Shown one piece after another: positions 1 to 9,307 of a DNA stretch of 64,000 bases. This DNA comes from Nitrobacter vulgaris (GTDB lineage Bacteria; Pseudomonadota; Alphaproteobacteria; Rhizobiales; Xanthobacteraceae), in the NCBI RefSeq assembly GCF_002028545.1, contig NZ_MWPQ01000039.1:97973-161972 (forward strand), read 5' to 3'. Numbering within the stretch: the stretch's first letter is position 1; every line of letters begins with the position of its first letter. The position numbers were made by a program, and so were the translations under genes. The notes below the pieces were generated by a model, which had not been told where the DNA came from, did not search any database, and worked only from the letters and a program-made list of their open reading frames with translations.

Positions 1-288
1 CGCTGCCAGATGGGTCACGCCATAGGTCGCATGTGACGATGCGAGCAGGCTCGCTGCGCGCATGCGCGTTCCTTCCAGCACATAGGTGCCGAGGTGCTCG
101 TCAAGCCGCGCCCGCCACAGCGCGTTGACCGAATTACCGGGTTGCAACAGCGGACGCATCCGTGATCCGGCCCCGCCACGCACAAGGCCGAGATGGCGCC
201 CATGGCTGCGGGTCAAAAGCTCGACGATAGCCGCGGACTCGCCATGTCGCCGCACTCCGAGCACGATGCCATCGTCGGTCCATTCCAT
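1..288 (-). CDS. recO: DNA repair protein RecO, N-terminal part
   Basis: RecO helps RecR load RecA onto SSB-coated single-stranded DNA in the RecF pathway. Reading the minus strand from an ATG at 288 gives 96 residues beginning [19 protein letters not shown], the typical RecO OB-fold start, with the family's GGxxS and LxxGN elements following. The C-terminal part lies beyond the left edge of the window, so the gene is truncated only by the window. It is the last gene in view of the pdxJ-acpS-lepB-rnc-era-recO block, whose order is conserved in Bradyrhizobium relatives, which supports the call. Family assignment is by recognition of the N-terminus and context. Confidence 0.88.
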   Translation of the reverse strand, partial: MEWTDDGIVLGVRRHGESAAIVELLTRSHGRHLGLVRGGAGSRMRPLLQPGNSVNALWRARLDEHLGTYVLEGTRMRAASLLASSHATYGVTHLAA

Positions 289-337
289 GGCGCCAGTCTA
301 CGGTATCCTGCCGTTTCGCAGCAATTCGATTGCACCG

Positions 338-709
338 TCAGTGGAACCACTTTTCCGCGTCATCGGAGAACGAAAAATATAGTCCGGCTCCGGCCAAACC
401 GGTCGAAAACAGATCGACTGACAATGCCAGAGTCAGCCCATAGTTTAAGGAACCGAGCATCGAAAGCACCGAAAGCGCAAGCGCGACGACCAGCGCCCAT
501 CGCGCCCAATTCTTTCGTTGCCGTGCTGCAAGCCACACCAAAAGCAGAAAGAACACAAACACGATAACGACGAACGTATCGGCGCTCACCGCAGCCGCCT
601 GGTCGATCTCGGCCGACGGGCGTGCGATAAAAGCAGCCGACAACGTATCGATCAGGAGCGAAAGGTACAGCAGAACTTCAAACCGCAGCACGTTTCTCGG
701 GATGGTCAT
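338..709 (-). CDS. small integral membrane protein between era and recO
   Basis: This 123-residue protein has four likely membrane segments: about residues 9-29, 45-61, 70-88 and 92-112. It has basic residues around position 64 (RQRKNW) and a short acidic tail. I do not recognise a named family. It sits in the same orientation 9 nt after era and about 50 nt before recO, so it is probably co-transcribed with them. No catalytic motif is visible and no function can be given. The dense hydrophobic pattern and tight spacing make a real gene likely. Confidence 0.65.
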   Translation of the reverse strand: MTIPRNVLRFEVLLYLSLLIDTLSAAFIARPSAEIDQAAAVSADTFVVIVFVFFLLLVWLAARQRKNWARWALVVALALSVLSMLGSLNYGLTLALSVDLFSTGLAGAGLYFSFSDDAEKWFH

Positions 710-718
710 TCCGTCGGC

Positions 719-1630
719 CTATTCCTTGGGAAACTCCAGTCCCATTTCTCGATAACGGTTCGGATCGTCGCCCCACTTCTCACGCACCTTCACGAACAGA
801 AACAGATGCACGGGCTGCCCGATGATCTCGCCGATCTCCTTGCGGGATTCGGCGCCGATCGCCTTGATGGTCGCGCCGCTCTTTCCCAGAACGATCTTAC
901 GCTGACTGTCACGTTCAACAAAGATGGTCTGCTCGATACGAACCGTCTTATCGTTGCGTTCGGTCCAGGTGTCGGTCTCGACGGTTGATTGATACGGCAG
1001 TTCCTGATGCAGATGGCGGTAGATTTTCTCGCGGGTAATTTCGGCAGCGAGATGGCGCAATGGCGCGTCCGACATCTGGTCTTCCGGATAGTGAAACGGC
1101 CCTTCCGGAACGCGCACGGCCAGCGCACGACGCAGATCATCGGTGCCGTCGCCCGACAGCGCCGATACCATGAACGTATTCTCGAACGAGAGACGTTCGT
1201 TGGCCGCGCTGGTCAGCGCCAGCAGCTTTTCGCGGGGGACGAGGTCGATCTTGTTCAGCACCAGAATTTTCGGATGTGCCACGCCAGCGAGCTTCGTCAG
1301 GATGGCGTCGGCCTCGTCATCGATGCCCGCGCGTGCGTCGAGAAGCACGCAGACGAGATCGGCGTCGTAGGCTCCGCTCCATGCGGTCGAAACCATGGCG
1401 CGATCGAGCCGCCGCTTCGGGACGAAGATACCGGGGGTATCGACCAGAATGATCTGGGCGTTGTTCTCGACAACGATGCCGCGGATCAGCGCACGAGTGG
1501 TCTGCACCTTGCGCGAGACGATAGTGACTTTGGAGCCGACCAGCGCGTTCACCAGGGTCGACTTGCCGACGTTCGGCGCTCCGATCAACGCCACGAAACC
1601 GCATCGCGCAGCCGGGCCGGTCTCGCTCAC
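719..1630 (-). CDS. era: GTPase Era
   Basis: Era is a GTPase that binds the 3' end of 16S rRNA and acts in 30S subunit maturation. The 303-residue product has G1 GAPNVGKS (residues 17-24), the G3 element DTPG, G4 NKID, and a C-terminal KH domain containing LGKSGATIKAIG. Its length is normal for the family. The start is GTG at 1630; the rnc stop overlaps it (GTGA), so translation is probably coupled to RNase III. This coupling fits their shared role in rRNA processing. Confidence 0.96.
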   Translation of the reverse strand: MSETGPAARCGFVALIGAPNVGKSTLVNALVGSKVTIVSRKVQTTRALIRGIVVENNAQIILVDTPGIFVPKRRLDRAMVSTAWSGAYDADLVCVLLDARAGIDDEADAILTKLAGVAHPKILVLNKIDLVPREKLLALTSAANERLSFENTFMVSALSGDGTDDLRRALAVRVPEGPFHYPEDQMSDAPLRHLAAEITREKIYRHLHQELPYQSTVETDTWTERNDKTVRIEQTIFVERDSQRKIVLGKSGATIKAIGAESRKEIGEIIGQPVHLFLFVKVREKWGDDPNRYREMGLEFPKE

Positions 1631-2427
1631 TTGACACCTTCACGAGCGATCATGGCGGATGCCGCAGCCTTCTCCGCCGCACGCTTACTTCCGCCAATAC
1701 CTTCCGAAGCCTCCAGCCCCGGCAATTCTACCGCAACGCGGAAGCGCGGGTCGTGATGCGGCCCGGTGCGCTCCACTTCGCGGTAAACCGGCGTCGGCAG
1801 CCCCTTGCCCTGCGCCCACTCCTGCAGCACGGTCTTGGGATCGCGCAGCGGTCGCACTGGCTTGCGCATCCGCTCAAGCCAGTTGTGTTCGACGAAGGTA
1901 GCTGCAGCCGCATAGCCACCGTCGAGATAAACCGCCCCAATCACCGCCTCGCAGATGTCGCCGAGCACGGACCGGCGTAGCCGAGCCCCGGCGCCAGCGC
2001 CGACCGCGCCGAGCTTGACGCCCTCTTGCAGATCGAGCGACTTGGCAACGTCGATACACGTCTCCTTGCGCACCAGATCAGCCAGGCGCTTCGACAATTC
2101 GCCCTCGTCCGCCTGCGGGAAGGCACGGTAGAGCATGTCGGAAACCACCAGACCGAGCACGTGATCGCCGAGGAATTCGAGACGCTGGTAGCTATCGCAG
2201 CGTCCGCGCGATGACTTTAGCGCCGAGACATGGGTGAAGGCCGTCGTGAGCAGCGAGATATCAGCAAACTTATGACCCAACCGCTGTTCGATCGCGGCCA
2301 TAATGGCTTTTGTGGTGGTCCGGGCTCGCTTCTTCTTCGGGGCAAGCGCCACCGGCTCCGCGCCGGATGGCACGGCTACGTCGTGGGGAGGCGGCACTGG
2401 CTTAATATCAGCCGATTCGTCGATCAT
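1627..2427 (-). CDS. rnc: ribonuclease III
   Basis: RNase III cleaves double-stranded RNA during rRNA and mRNA processing. The catalytic signature appears as LEFLGDHVLGL, followed by the second acidic cluster, and a C-terminal dsRNA-binding domain ends in AAEKAAASAMI. The reading frame is open up to 2478, but I place the start at the ATG at 2427 because it overlaps the lepB stop codon (ATGA) and gives 266 residues. The N-terminal 40 residues are a low-complexity extension, as in related alphaproteobacteria. Transcribed with lepB upstream and era downstream. Confidence 0.94.
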   Translation of the reverse strand: MIDESADIKPVPPPHDVAVPSGAEPVALAPKKKRARTTTKAIMAAIEQRLGHKFADISLLTTAFTHVSALKSSRGRCDSYQRLEFLGDHVLGLVVSDMLYRAFPQADEGELSKRLADLVRKETCIDVAKSLDLQEGVKLGAVGAGAGARLRRSVLGDICEAVIGAVYLDGGYAAAATFVEHNWLERMRKPVRPLRDPKTVLQEWAQGKGLPTPVYREVERTGPHHDPRFRVAVELPGLEASEGIGGSKRAAEKAAASAMIAREGVK

Positions 2428-3182
2428 CGCACGATGGAGAATATGCGATTCCAGCGCACCGCGGCGGGCCAGCGCCAAATCTGCCAGGCATGCTCGCCCT
2501 CCGCGATCGAAAAGAAGATCATCTGCGCCCGTCCGACCAGATTCTCGAACGGCACATAACCAACGGCGGAGAGCACGCGGCTGTCGGTCGAGTTATCGCG
2601 GTTGTCGCCCATCATGAAGAAATGGCCCGGCGGCACGGTGTAGACGTTGGTATTGTCGTAGAAGCCGTTATCGACGCAATCGAGCGTTTTGTAGGTGACA
2701 CCGTTCGGCAGCGTTTCCTGCCACTGCTTTACGCGCGCCGTCGCATCGGAGCCGCAAGGGTCTTCACCCACGAAATCCGGTAATCGTTCGCGCTGCACCG
2801 GTGTATCGTTGATGTAGAGCAGCCCCTCCTTCATCTGGATATGGTCGCCCGGCAGCCCGATCACCCGCTTGATATAGTCGGTGGTGTTATCCTTCGGCAG
2901 ACGAAACACCAGGACATCGCCCCTGTTCGGTTCAGAACCGAACACCCGCCCTGAAAACAGCGGCGGTGAGAATGGGATGGAATAGTGACTGTAGCCGTAT
3001 GAGTATTTCGAAACGAACAGGTAGTCACCTACCAATAGCGTCGCCTTCATCGAGCCCGAGGGGATGTTGAACGGCTGGAACAGAAAGGTCCGGATCACCA
3101 GTGCGATTAGGAGAGCGTGGATAACGACACGGACGGTCTCGCCGACGCCGCTTTCAGTTTTGGTTCCGGATGACACGCTCAT
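2424..3182 (-). CDS. lepB: signal peptidase I
   Basis: This membrane serine protease removes signal peptides from exported proteins. The 252-residue product has an N-terminal membrane segment (about residues 15-35) and the catalytic-serine motif PSGSMKATLLVGD. It also has the lysine box (YIKRVIGLPGD) and the C-terminal GDNRDNSTDSR box. The stop codon overlaps the rnc start. The 265-nt gap upstream, to acpS, probably carries its promoter. Confidence 0.96.
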   Translation of the reverse strand: MSVSSGTKTESGVGETVRVVIHALLIALVIRTFLFQPFNIPSGSMKATLLVGDYLFVSKYSYGYSHYSIPFSPPLFSGRVFGSEPNRGDVLVFRLPKDNTTDYIKRVIGLPGDHIQMKEGLLYINDTPVQRERLPDFVGEDPCGSDATARVKQWQETLPNGVTYKTLDCVDNGFYDNTNVYTVPPGHFFMMGDNRDNSTDSRVLSAVGYVPFENLVGRAQMIFFSIAEGEHAWQIWRWPAAVRWNRIFSIVR

Positions 3183-3391
3183 CGTTTCCCTATCTAGGTG
3201 GCCGCCGCTTCAAAGCGATGGCAAAGCATTTCAAGCGAAGCGTATCCGTTCCGCACAATAACGCAGTGAATTCTGGTATTTGGACGAATTCGCACGCAAT
3301 TCGTCACGATTCGAGCTGATTCACCCTGATCGTGGTCCCTGCGGCGTTTTAGACGGTTGTTTACGACCGCGCAATCAACCGTGTCGTGAAA

Positions 3392-3409
3392 ATCAGATAA
3401 CTATCTGAT
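3392..3409. repeat. perfect 8-bp palindrome after acpS
   Basis: ATCAGATA and TATCTGAT are separated by two bases inside the lepB-acpS gap. On the minus strand it lies 39 nt downstream of the acpS stop and is followed by TTTC, so it could be a weak terminator. Its tiny loop and symmetric form equally suit a repressor operator for lepB. The sequence alone cannot decide. Confidence 0.4.
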
Positions 3410-3447
3410 AAATAGCAGATTTTAGTTTAGACTCAGTGCCAGCCGAC

Positions 3448-3867
3448 TCAAAATTTGCCTGCTGCGACGGCCGAAATTATGACGAAAGCCTGCGCCAACG
3501 GCCAGTCATCGGTAAGGCTCACGTCAATGCGGGCCTCAAGGCCGGAGGGCGTGAGCAGCTCCAGCCGTTTCAGCGCCCCGCCCGTTAGTCTCATAGAGGG
3601 TTGCCCGGTCGCCAGACTGATGACGCCCATGTCCTGCCACCATACGCCCTGCCGGATTCCAGTCCCGAGCGCCTTGGCGCACGCTTCCTTCGCGGCAAAC
3701 CGTTTCGCATAGGTCGCAACCACCATCTTCTCATTGCTGGCGCGCCGCTCGGCCTTCGCCCGCTCGACCTCCGTGAAGATCCGGTTGAGAAATCGATCCC
3801 CATGACGCTCCATGACTGTCGCCACGCGGCGAATATCGATCAAGTCGGAGCCGATGCCAATGATCAT
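3448..3867 (-). CDS. acpS: holo-[acyl-carrier-protein] synthase
   Basis: AcpS transfers 4'-phosphopantetheine from CoA to apo-ACP for fatty-acid synthesis. The 139-residue product opens with [15 protein letters not shown], which holds the Mg-binding aspartate. The second signature, [15 protein letters not shown], follows near residue 56. Length is normal for the family. The start codon overlaps the pdxJ stop (ATGA), indicating translational coupling; pdxJ-acpS is a standard pair in proteobacteria. Confidence 0.96.
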   Translation of the reverse strand: MIIGIGSDLIDIRRVATVMERHGDRFLNRIFTEVERAKAERRASNEKMVVATYAKRFAAKEACAKALGTGIRQGVWWQDMGVISLATGQPSMRLTGGALKRLELLTPSGLEARIDVSLTDDWPLAQAFVIISAVAAGKF

Positions 3868-4634
3868 GCCGTCCGTATCTTCAGCGTTGCGCGTCCGCGA
3901 TCCATGGCCGCACGCATGGTGCGAACGGTCTCGGCGACGCCGACAAGCAACGCCTCGCCCATCATAAAGTATCCGATATTCAGTTCGACGATCTCGGGCA
4001 GAGCTGCGATCGTCTCCGCCGTCGCGTAATCGAGACCATGGCCGGCATGAACCTCAAGGCCCGCCGACTTGGCTAACGCCGCGCCTTCGACAATACGACG
4101 CCACTCGGCATCCGCCTTCTCTTTGTCATCCTCCACGACAGCATCGCACCAGCCGCCGGTGTGAATCTCGATCACCGGCGCGCGCAGTTTCGCCGCAGCC
4201 TCAATCTGCCTGGGGTCGGCGGCGATGAACAGCGAGACCCGGATCCCCGCGTCGTTCAGTTTCGCAATGAACGGTGCCAGCGCGTTGTATTGGCCGGCCG
4301 CGTCAAGACCGCCTTCGGTGGTCAGCTCCTCCCGCCGCTCGGGGACCAGACAAACGGCGTGCGGTTTGGTGGCGAGCGCGATCCCTTGCATCTCCGCCGT
4401 CGCCGCCATCTCGAAATTGAGAGGCTTTGCAATTCCGGCCTTTAGCCGCGCCATGTCGGAGTCGCGAATATGACGGCGATCCTCGCGCAGGTGCGCGGTA
4501 ATGCCGTCGGCGCCAGCCGCAATCGCCGCAAGTGCTATTCGCACCACATCCGGCCGATCGCCACCGCGCGCGTTACGGATGGTGGCGACGTGATCGACAT
4601 TAACTCCTAGGCGTATGGACGGAGGATGGGACAT
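3864..4634 (-). CDS. pdxJ: pyridoxine 5'-phosphate synthase
   Basis: PdxJ condenses 1-deoxyxylulose-5-phosphate with 3-amino-2-oxopropyl phosphate to make pyridoxine 5'-phosphate (vitamin B6). The TIM-barrel N-terminus [16 protein letters not shown], the [12 protein letters not shown] motif and the VHAGHGLDY motif are all present. The frame extends to 4676. The ATG at 4634 is preferred because AAGAG lies about 8 nt before it and the protein then starts [12 protein letters not shown], giving 256 residues. Confidence 0.95.
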   Translation of the reverse strand: MSHPPSIRLGVNVDHVATIRNARGGDRPDVVRIALAAIAAGADGITAHLREDRRHIRDSDMARLKAGIAKPLNFEMAATAEMQGIALATKPHAVCLVPERREELTTEGGLDAAGQYNALAPFIAKLNDAGIRVSLFIAADPRQIEAAAKLRAPVIEIHTGGWCDAVVEDDKEKADAEWRRIVEGAALAKSAGLEVHAGHGLDYATAETIAALPEIVELNIGYFMMGEALLVGVAETVRTMRAAMDRGRATLKIRTA

Positions 4635-4776
4635 CAAAGAACTCTTAATCTGCTTCGTATCGCGTTGGCTTAGCATCGCGACGTTAAACTAAAATGTGAG
4701 CAGTCGATTTTGCCGGCTTGGGAAGACAAACTGAGATTGCACATGAAGGCCGGTCGCGATCCATATCACTTTATTA

Positions 4777-7101
4777 CTAGCCATTGACCCGCTCGACCCG
4801 TGCCACAACGTCCTTGGCGCGTAACTGGGCGATGATGGCGCTGAGATGCTTGAGATCGTAGACCTCGAGATCGATGGTCATTTCGGTAAAGTCGGACGAG
4901 CGCCTCGTCATGCTGATATTGTCAATATTGCCATCGTGCTCGGCGATCACGGTCGCGACCTGCGCGAGGCTGCCGGGTTCGTTGAGGCTATCCAGCACGA
5001 TGCGGGCCGGGAACCGCTGCGGCGTGGTGTCGTCGACGTCCCAACGAACGTCGAGCCAGCGCTCGGGCTCTTCCTCGAAATTCGTCAGCGCCGGCGACTG
5101 TATCGGATAGATCGTGATACCCTCACCCGGCGTGATGATGCCGACGATACGGTCACCCGGCACCGCGCCGCCACTGGGCGCGAACTTGATCGGCAAGCCC
5201 GAATTGATGCCGCCTATCGGGATCACCGCCGGGCCACGAGCCGGATCCGGCAGCGATTTTAGTTTGAGTTTCGCCGCCAGGCTCTTCTTGACGCCTGGGC
5301 GCCCTAAGCGCTCCTCCTTGTAGTCCGGGTACATCGCGCGCGCGACATCGGCGGCGCGCATTTCCCCCCGCCCCACCGAGGCCATGACATCCTCAATCGT
5401 CGCGCGCGCCAACCGGGGCAACGCGCCGGTGAGCTTGTCGTCGGCGTATTCGATCTTCGCGCGGATGAACAGGCGTTCCACGATCCGCCGGCCAAGGCTG
5501 ACATACTGACCGCGCACGGCGGCTCGCGTAGCGCGCCGGATCGCCGCCCGCGCTTTGCCGGTTGCCGCAAGCGATTCCCAGGCAGATGGCGGTGCGGACT
5601 GAACGTCCGAAGTCAGAATCTCGACCTCGTCACCATTCTGCAATCGCGACGACAGCGGCGCGAATTTGCCGTTGATCTTGCAACCCACCGTGCTGTTGCC
5701 GACGTCGGTATGCACGGCGTAGGCGAAGTCGATGACATTGGCGTGCCGCGGCAGCGCGATCAATTTCCCCTTCGGGGTGAAGCAGAAGACCTGATCGTGA
5801 AACAATTCGAGCTTGGTGTGTTCAAGGAATTCTTCCGGATTGGCGCTTTCCGACAGCATTTCGATGGTATGACGCAGCCATGCGAACGCATTGGACTCGC
5901 GATTGAGCAATTCGGTCGGCGAGCCCGCGCCTTCCTTGTAAAAGGCATGTGCGGCGATGCCGAGCTCGGCGATGCAATCCATCTCCTCGGTCCGGAGCTG
6001 CAATTCGACACGCTGATTGCCAGGTCCGATCACCGTGGTGTGGATCGAGCGATAGTCGTTCTGCTTCGGAGTCGAGATATAGTCCTTGAAACGGCCTGGC
6101 ACGACCGGCCACGTCATGTGGACCACACCGAGAGCGCGATAGCAGGCTTCGACATCGGGCATTACGACGCGAAATCCGAAAATATCGGAAAGCTGCTCGA
6201 ACCCGACCGATTTCCGTTCCATCTTGGTCCAGATCGAAAACGGCTGCTTACGACGACCGCTTACCCGCGAAACGATACCTTTGTTCGCAAGACTGGTCGT
6301 GAGCTGGGTCTCGATCTCGCCGATGAGGTTGCGGTTACGCTCGGCCAGCGCATCAAGCCGCTGCCCCACCACCGCGTGGGCTTCCGGATCGAGGGTCTGG
6401 AACGCCAGATCCTCAAGCTCCTCCCGCATCTCCTGCATACCCATGCGGCCTGCAAGGGGCGCGTAGATGTCGAGGGTTTCCTCGGCGATGCGCTGACGCG
6501 ACATCGGCGGCACGAACTCGAGAGTACGCATGTTGTGCAGCCGATCCGCAAGCTTGATCAGCAGCACGCGGACGTCGTCAGCAATCGCCAGCAGCAGTTT
6601 GCGCAGATTTTCGGCCTGCTTGGCCTCGCGCGAGACCAGTTCCAGCCGTTTCAGCTTGGTCAGGCCCTCGACCAGCGCGCCGATCTCTGGCCCGAACATG
6701 TTGTCGATCTCGGCGCGGGTGGCCTCGGTGTCCTCAATGGTATCGTGCAGCAGCGCCGCGACGATGGTGGCATCGTCGAGCTTGAGACCGGTCAGGATGG
6801 CCGCCACCTCAAGCGGATGGGAGAAATAGGGATCGCCCGACGCCCGTATCTGTTCGCCATGAGCTTTCATGGCATAGACGTAGGCTCGGTTCAGCAAATC
6901 CTCGTCTGTATCGGGGTTGTAGGAGCGAACGCGTTCGACCAGGTCGTACTGACGCATCATTCGCGGACGCGGCGGCTTGACGGGGGCAGCCGGCATCGGC
7001 GCCGCTGCGGCCGAGTCGGGCGCGGCCTCTATCTGTCGCCTTCTGCGAGGCCAGCCTGTCATAGAACCAAGTGTCTTCATCGCGCGGAACCCGCCGTTCA
7101 C
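4777..7101 (-). CDS. rsh: bifunctional (p)ppGpp synthetase/hydrolase (Rel/SpoT family)
   Basis: Makes and degrades the stringent-response alarmone (p)ppGpp. Domains in order: HD hydrolase (LLHDTIEDTEATRAEI, near residue 115), RelA/SpoT synthetase (DIFGFRVVMPD and KDYISTPKQNDYRSIHT, about residues 305-350), a TGS domain (VIDFAYAVHTDVG) and a C-terminal ACT domain. The intact HD motif argues for a bifunctional enzyme, the single Rsh usual in Alphaproteobacteria. The start is uncertain: GTG at 7101 has GGAGG touching it, ATG at 7080 is another choice, and a much later MMRQYDL start also fits the family. Confidence 0.93.
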   Translation of the reverse strand: MNGGFRAMKTLGSMTGWPRRRRQIEAAPDSAAAAPMPAAPVKPPRPRMMRQYDLVERVRSYNPDTDEDLLNRAYVYAMKAHGEQIRASGDPYFSHPLEVAAILTGLKLDDATIVAALLHDTIEDTEATRAEIDNMFGPEIGALVEGLTKLKRLELVSREAKQAENLRKLLLAIADDVRVLLIKLADRLHNMRTLEFVPPMSRQRIAEETLDIYAPLAGRMGMQEMREELEDLAFQTLDPEAHAVVGQRLDALAERNRNLIGEIETQLTTSLANKGIVSRVSGRRKQPFSIWTKMERKSVGFEQLSDIFGFRVVMPDVEACYRALGVVHMTWPVVPGRFKDYISTPKQNDYRSIHTTVIGPGNQRVELQLRTEEMDCIAELGIAAHAFYKEGAGSPTELLNRESNAFAWLRHTIEMLSESANPEEFLEHTKLELFHDQVFCFTPKGKLIALPRHANVIDFAYAVHTDVGNSTVGCKINGKFAPLSSRLQNGDEVEILTSDVQSAPPSAWESLAATGKARAAIRRATRAAVRGQYVSLGRRIVERLFIRAKIEYADDKLTGALPRLARATIEDVMASVGRGEMRAADVARAMYPDYKEERLGRPGVKKSLAAKLKLKSLPDPARGPAVIPIGGINSGLPIKFAPSGGAVPGDRIVGIITPGEGITIYPIQSPALTNFEEEPERWLDVRWDVDDTTPQRFPARIVLDSLNEPGSLAQVATVIAEHDGNIDNISMTRRSSDFTEMTIDLEVYDLKHLSAIIAQLRAKDVVARVERVNG

Positions 7102-7210
7102 CCTCCAGGGTCTATCCTAGATTGTCCCGACCGAAAGTCGAATTCGATCTTTAGGCGTACCAGATTTTGGTTATCAAAGCGGCCGCCGATCCCACGACCT
7201 GACTAAACGC

Positions 7211-7240
7211 AAAAGCCCGGACCGAGGTCCGGGCTTTTAA
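7211..7240 (-). terminator. rho-independent terminator after rpoZ
   Basis: A perfect 13-bp inverted repeat, AAAAGCCCGGACC / GGTCCGGGCTTTT, is separated by 2 nt. It ends in a T run on either strand and sits 25 nt downstream of the rpoZ stop. This is a typical GC-rich hairpin with U-tract. Confidence 0.85.
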
Positions 7241-7264
7241 ACCTTACTGTCGGTGATGAGCCGA

Positions 7265-7657
7265 TCATTCGTCCTCTTCGGGTTGTTCCTCGCGAGGCGC
7301 GAGTCCCTCCAGGCCTTTCAGCAGTTCTTCCTCTGTCATGCGCTCGACGGCAACCTCGGTATCGTCCGCATCGACGCTTGCCCCGGCTGAACCGATCAAA
7401 GGCACGGTGTCGGGCTCGGGCTCGTCAACCTCGACAAACTTCTGCAAGGAATGAACCAACTCTTCGCGCATATCCTCCGGGGAGATGGTTTGTTCGGCTA
7501 TCTCGCGAAGCGCAACAACGGGATTCTTGTCGTTATCGCGGTCAATCGTAAGTTGCGAACCGGATGAAATCGTCCGCGCGCGATGTGCGGCCAAAAGAAC
7601 CAAGTCGAACCGGTTGTCGACCTTATCAATGCAATCTTCCACGGTGACGCGCGCCAT
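7265..7657 (-). CDS. rpoZ: RNA polymerase omega subunit
   Basis: Omega binds the beta' subunit and aids RNA polymerase assembly; in many bacteria it also contributes to ppGpp binding. The start at 7657 gives [20 protein letters not shown], the canonical omega N-terminus, followed by [12 protein letters not shown] and EIAEQTIS. The 130 residues, with an acidic C-terminal tail, match rhizobial omega. The upstream in-frame extension to 7837 is not omega-like and is rejected. It precedes rsh in the same direction, but the strong hairpin between them suggests separate transcripts. Confidence 0.95.
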   Translation of the reverse strand: MARVTVEDCIDKVDNRFDLVLLAAHRARTISSGSQLTIDRDNDKNPVVALREIAEQTISPEDMREELVHSLQKFVEVDEPEPDTVPLIGSAGASVDADDTEVAVERMTEEELLKGLEGLAPREEQPEEDE

Positions 7658-7997
7658 CGCCTGTCGCTCCGTTGCAGGGCTGAAACTGGTGAATATATAC
7701 GCTACGTATAGAGCGTTTGCGGGTTTCGCAACAGGGAATTTAGCATTTGGCGTGACGGCCGGTCTCTGATACCCGTTATTGGAGCCAGAAGGCCGACGTC
7801 CGGAGAAGCGCGGAATAGGGTCCTGACCGGACAACAATTCGCTTCATTGCTTCTCCATCGTATCACGCTGCCTTTGCCTCAACCTCATTGCGCATATTGG
7901 CTTCTTCAGTCTGATCCGCAAGACGCGATGCATCATTGAACCGTGGGGCTGGATTCAGCCGCACCAATAACGCGAACAACGATCACGAGAACGCTCG
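7658..7997. promoter_or_regulatory. divergent intergenic region between rpoZ and the NYN gene
   Basis: These 340 nt separate the minus-strand rpoZ start from the plus-strand NYN gene. They should hold both promoters, but I cannot point to convincing -35/-10 boxes. The in-frame upstream extension of rpoZ within it has no ribosome-binding site and no omega similarity. No RNA gene is apparent. Confidence 0.4.
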
Positions 7998-8615
7998 ATG
8001 CCATCTGCCTCCAACAAGATCGCGCTTTTCATCGATGGCGCCAATCTCTACGCAACAGCCAAGACGCTTGGCTTCGACATCGACTACAAGCGCCTCCTGA
8101 AAGAATTTCAGTCCCGAGGCACCCTCATCCGCGCTTTCTATTACACGGCGATCATCGAGGATCAGGAATACTCATCGATAAGACCGTTGATCGACTGGCT
8201 TGACTACAACGGCTACACGGTGGTCACGAAAGCCACCAAGGAGTTCATCGACGCCAGCGGCCGCCGCAAGGTCAAGGGAAATATGGACATCGAACTTGCG
8301 GTCGATGCGATGGAGCTTGCCGAGCACGTTGATCAGATCGTGCTGTTCTCGGGCGACGGCGATTTCCGCTCTCTTGTCGAAGCGGTCCAACGTCGCGGCG
8401 TTCGCGTGACCGTTGTTTCCACAATCGCAAGTCAGCCGCCGATGATCGCCGATGAGCTACGCCGTCAGGCCGACGTCTTCACCGATCTCGTTGAGTTGCA
8501 GTCGAAACTCGGCCGCGACCCGTCGGAACGTCAATCGCGCCACCACGCGCCGCAGTTCCTGCAGCGCACCGCTACTATGGCACCCCGGAGCGATGACGAC
8601 GACTTTGAGGACTGA
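7998..8615 (+). CDS. NYN-domain (LabA/DUF88-like) putative ribonuclease
   Basis: NYN domains are PIN-like folds that often act as RNases. The 205-residue protein starts with KIALFIDGANLYATAK, holding the first acidic residue, and has MDIELAVDAM (second acidic site) and LFSGDGDFRSLVEAV (third site). So the expected metal-binding aspartates are all present. The C-terminus is a low-complexity acidic tail. The downstream UDG gene begins inside its last codons (ATG at 8593), indicating coupled translation. The biological substrate is unknown. Confidence 0.85.
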   Translation: MPSASNKIALFIDGANLYATAKTLGFDIDYKRLLKEFQSRGTLIRAFYYTAIIEDQEYSSIRPLIDWLDYNGYTVVTKATKEFIDASGRRKVKGNMDIELAVDAMELAEHVDQIVLFSGDGDFRSLVEAVQRRGVRVTVVSTIASQPPMIADELRRQADVFTDLVELQSKLGRDPSERQSRHHAPQFLQRTATMAPRSDDDDFED

Positions 8616-9294
8616 AACACGCCCGCGCACCCGAACCGCTCGATCCGGCGCGGCTTCCGCCAGTTCAGAACCAGGCCGTGATTGTCCGCTTTGCCCGCGG
8701 CTGGTCGACTATCGCCTTTCGGTGCGGGCGCGCGAGCCGGATTGGTTCAACGCGCCTGTCCCTTCTTTCGGCGACCCCGACGCGGCCGTTCTGATCGTCG
8801 GTTTGGCGCCGGGCGTGCAAGGCGCCAACCGCACCGGGCGCCCCTTCACCGGAGACTATGCCGGCGACCTGCTTTACGCGACGCTTCTCAAATACGGCTT
8901 TGCCACCGGACGTTACCAGGCCCACCCCGATGATGGCCTCAAACTGGTCGATTGCCGCATCAGCAATGCGGTACGTTGCGTGCCGCCGCAGAACAAACCT
9001 CTACCGGCCGAGATCAACACCTGCCGTGCGTTTCTCAGCGCCACGCTTGCGGCAATGCCCAGATTGCGAGCGATTGTCGCACTCGGCCGCGTCGCACACG
9101 ATTCCGCGGTGAAGGCGCTCGGAGTCCGCGCCGCCGCCGCACCCTTCGTCCACGGCGCCGTGCATCCTGTCGGCGCGGTGAGACTCTATGATAGCTATCA
9201 CTGCTCGCGCTACAACACCAACACGCGCGTCCTGACGCCCGCAATGTTCGAGAGCGTATTCGCGCAGGTGCGTGCCGATCTGACCTGCCGCTGA
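8593..9294 (+). CDS. uracil-DNA glycosylase, family 5 (UdgB-like)
   Basis: Removes uracil and some other deaminated bases from DNA. The 233-residue frame has an N-terminal Cys pair (CPLCPRL) of the kind seen in Fe-S cluster UDGs. It has motif 1 GLAPGVQGANRTGRPFTGD, characteristic of family 5, and a later VHPVGAVRLYDSYHCSRYN region. The ATG at 8593 is chosen because GGAG lies 3 nt upstream and residues before it are not UDG-like. It overlaps the NYN gene by 23 nt. The Cys ligands for a 4Fe-4S cluster are inferred from the family. Confidence 0.87.
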   Translation: MTTTLRTETRPRTRTARSGAASASSEPGRDCPLCPRLVDYRLSVRAREPDWFNAPVPSFGDPDAAVLIVGLAPGVQGANRTGRPFTGDYAGDLLYATLLKYGFATGRYQAHPDDGLKLVDCRISNAVRCVPPQNKPLPAEINTCRAFLSATLAAMPRLRAIVALGRVAHDSAVKALGVRAAAAPFVHGAVHPVGAVRLYDSYHCSRYNTNTRVLTPAMFESVFAQVRADLTCR

Positions 9295-9307
9295 AACTCC
9301 GACAACT

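Noticed and set aside
5710..7206. 498-codon plus-strand open frame
   Set aside because: It is the antisense shadow of the rsh gene, whose domains and motifs are clear on the minus strand.
7658..7837. 60-codon N-terminal extension of rpoZ
   Set aside because: The canonical omega N-terminus starts at 7657 and the extension has no ribosome-binding site.
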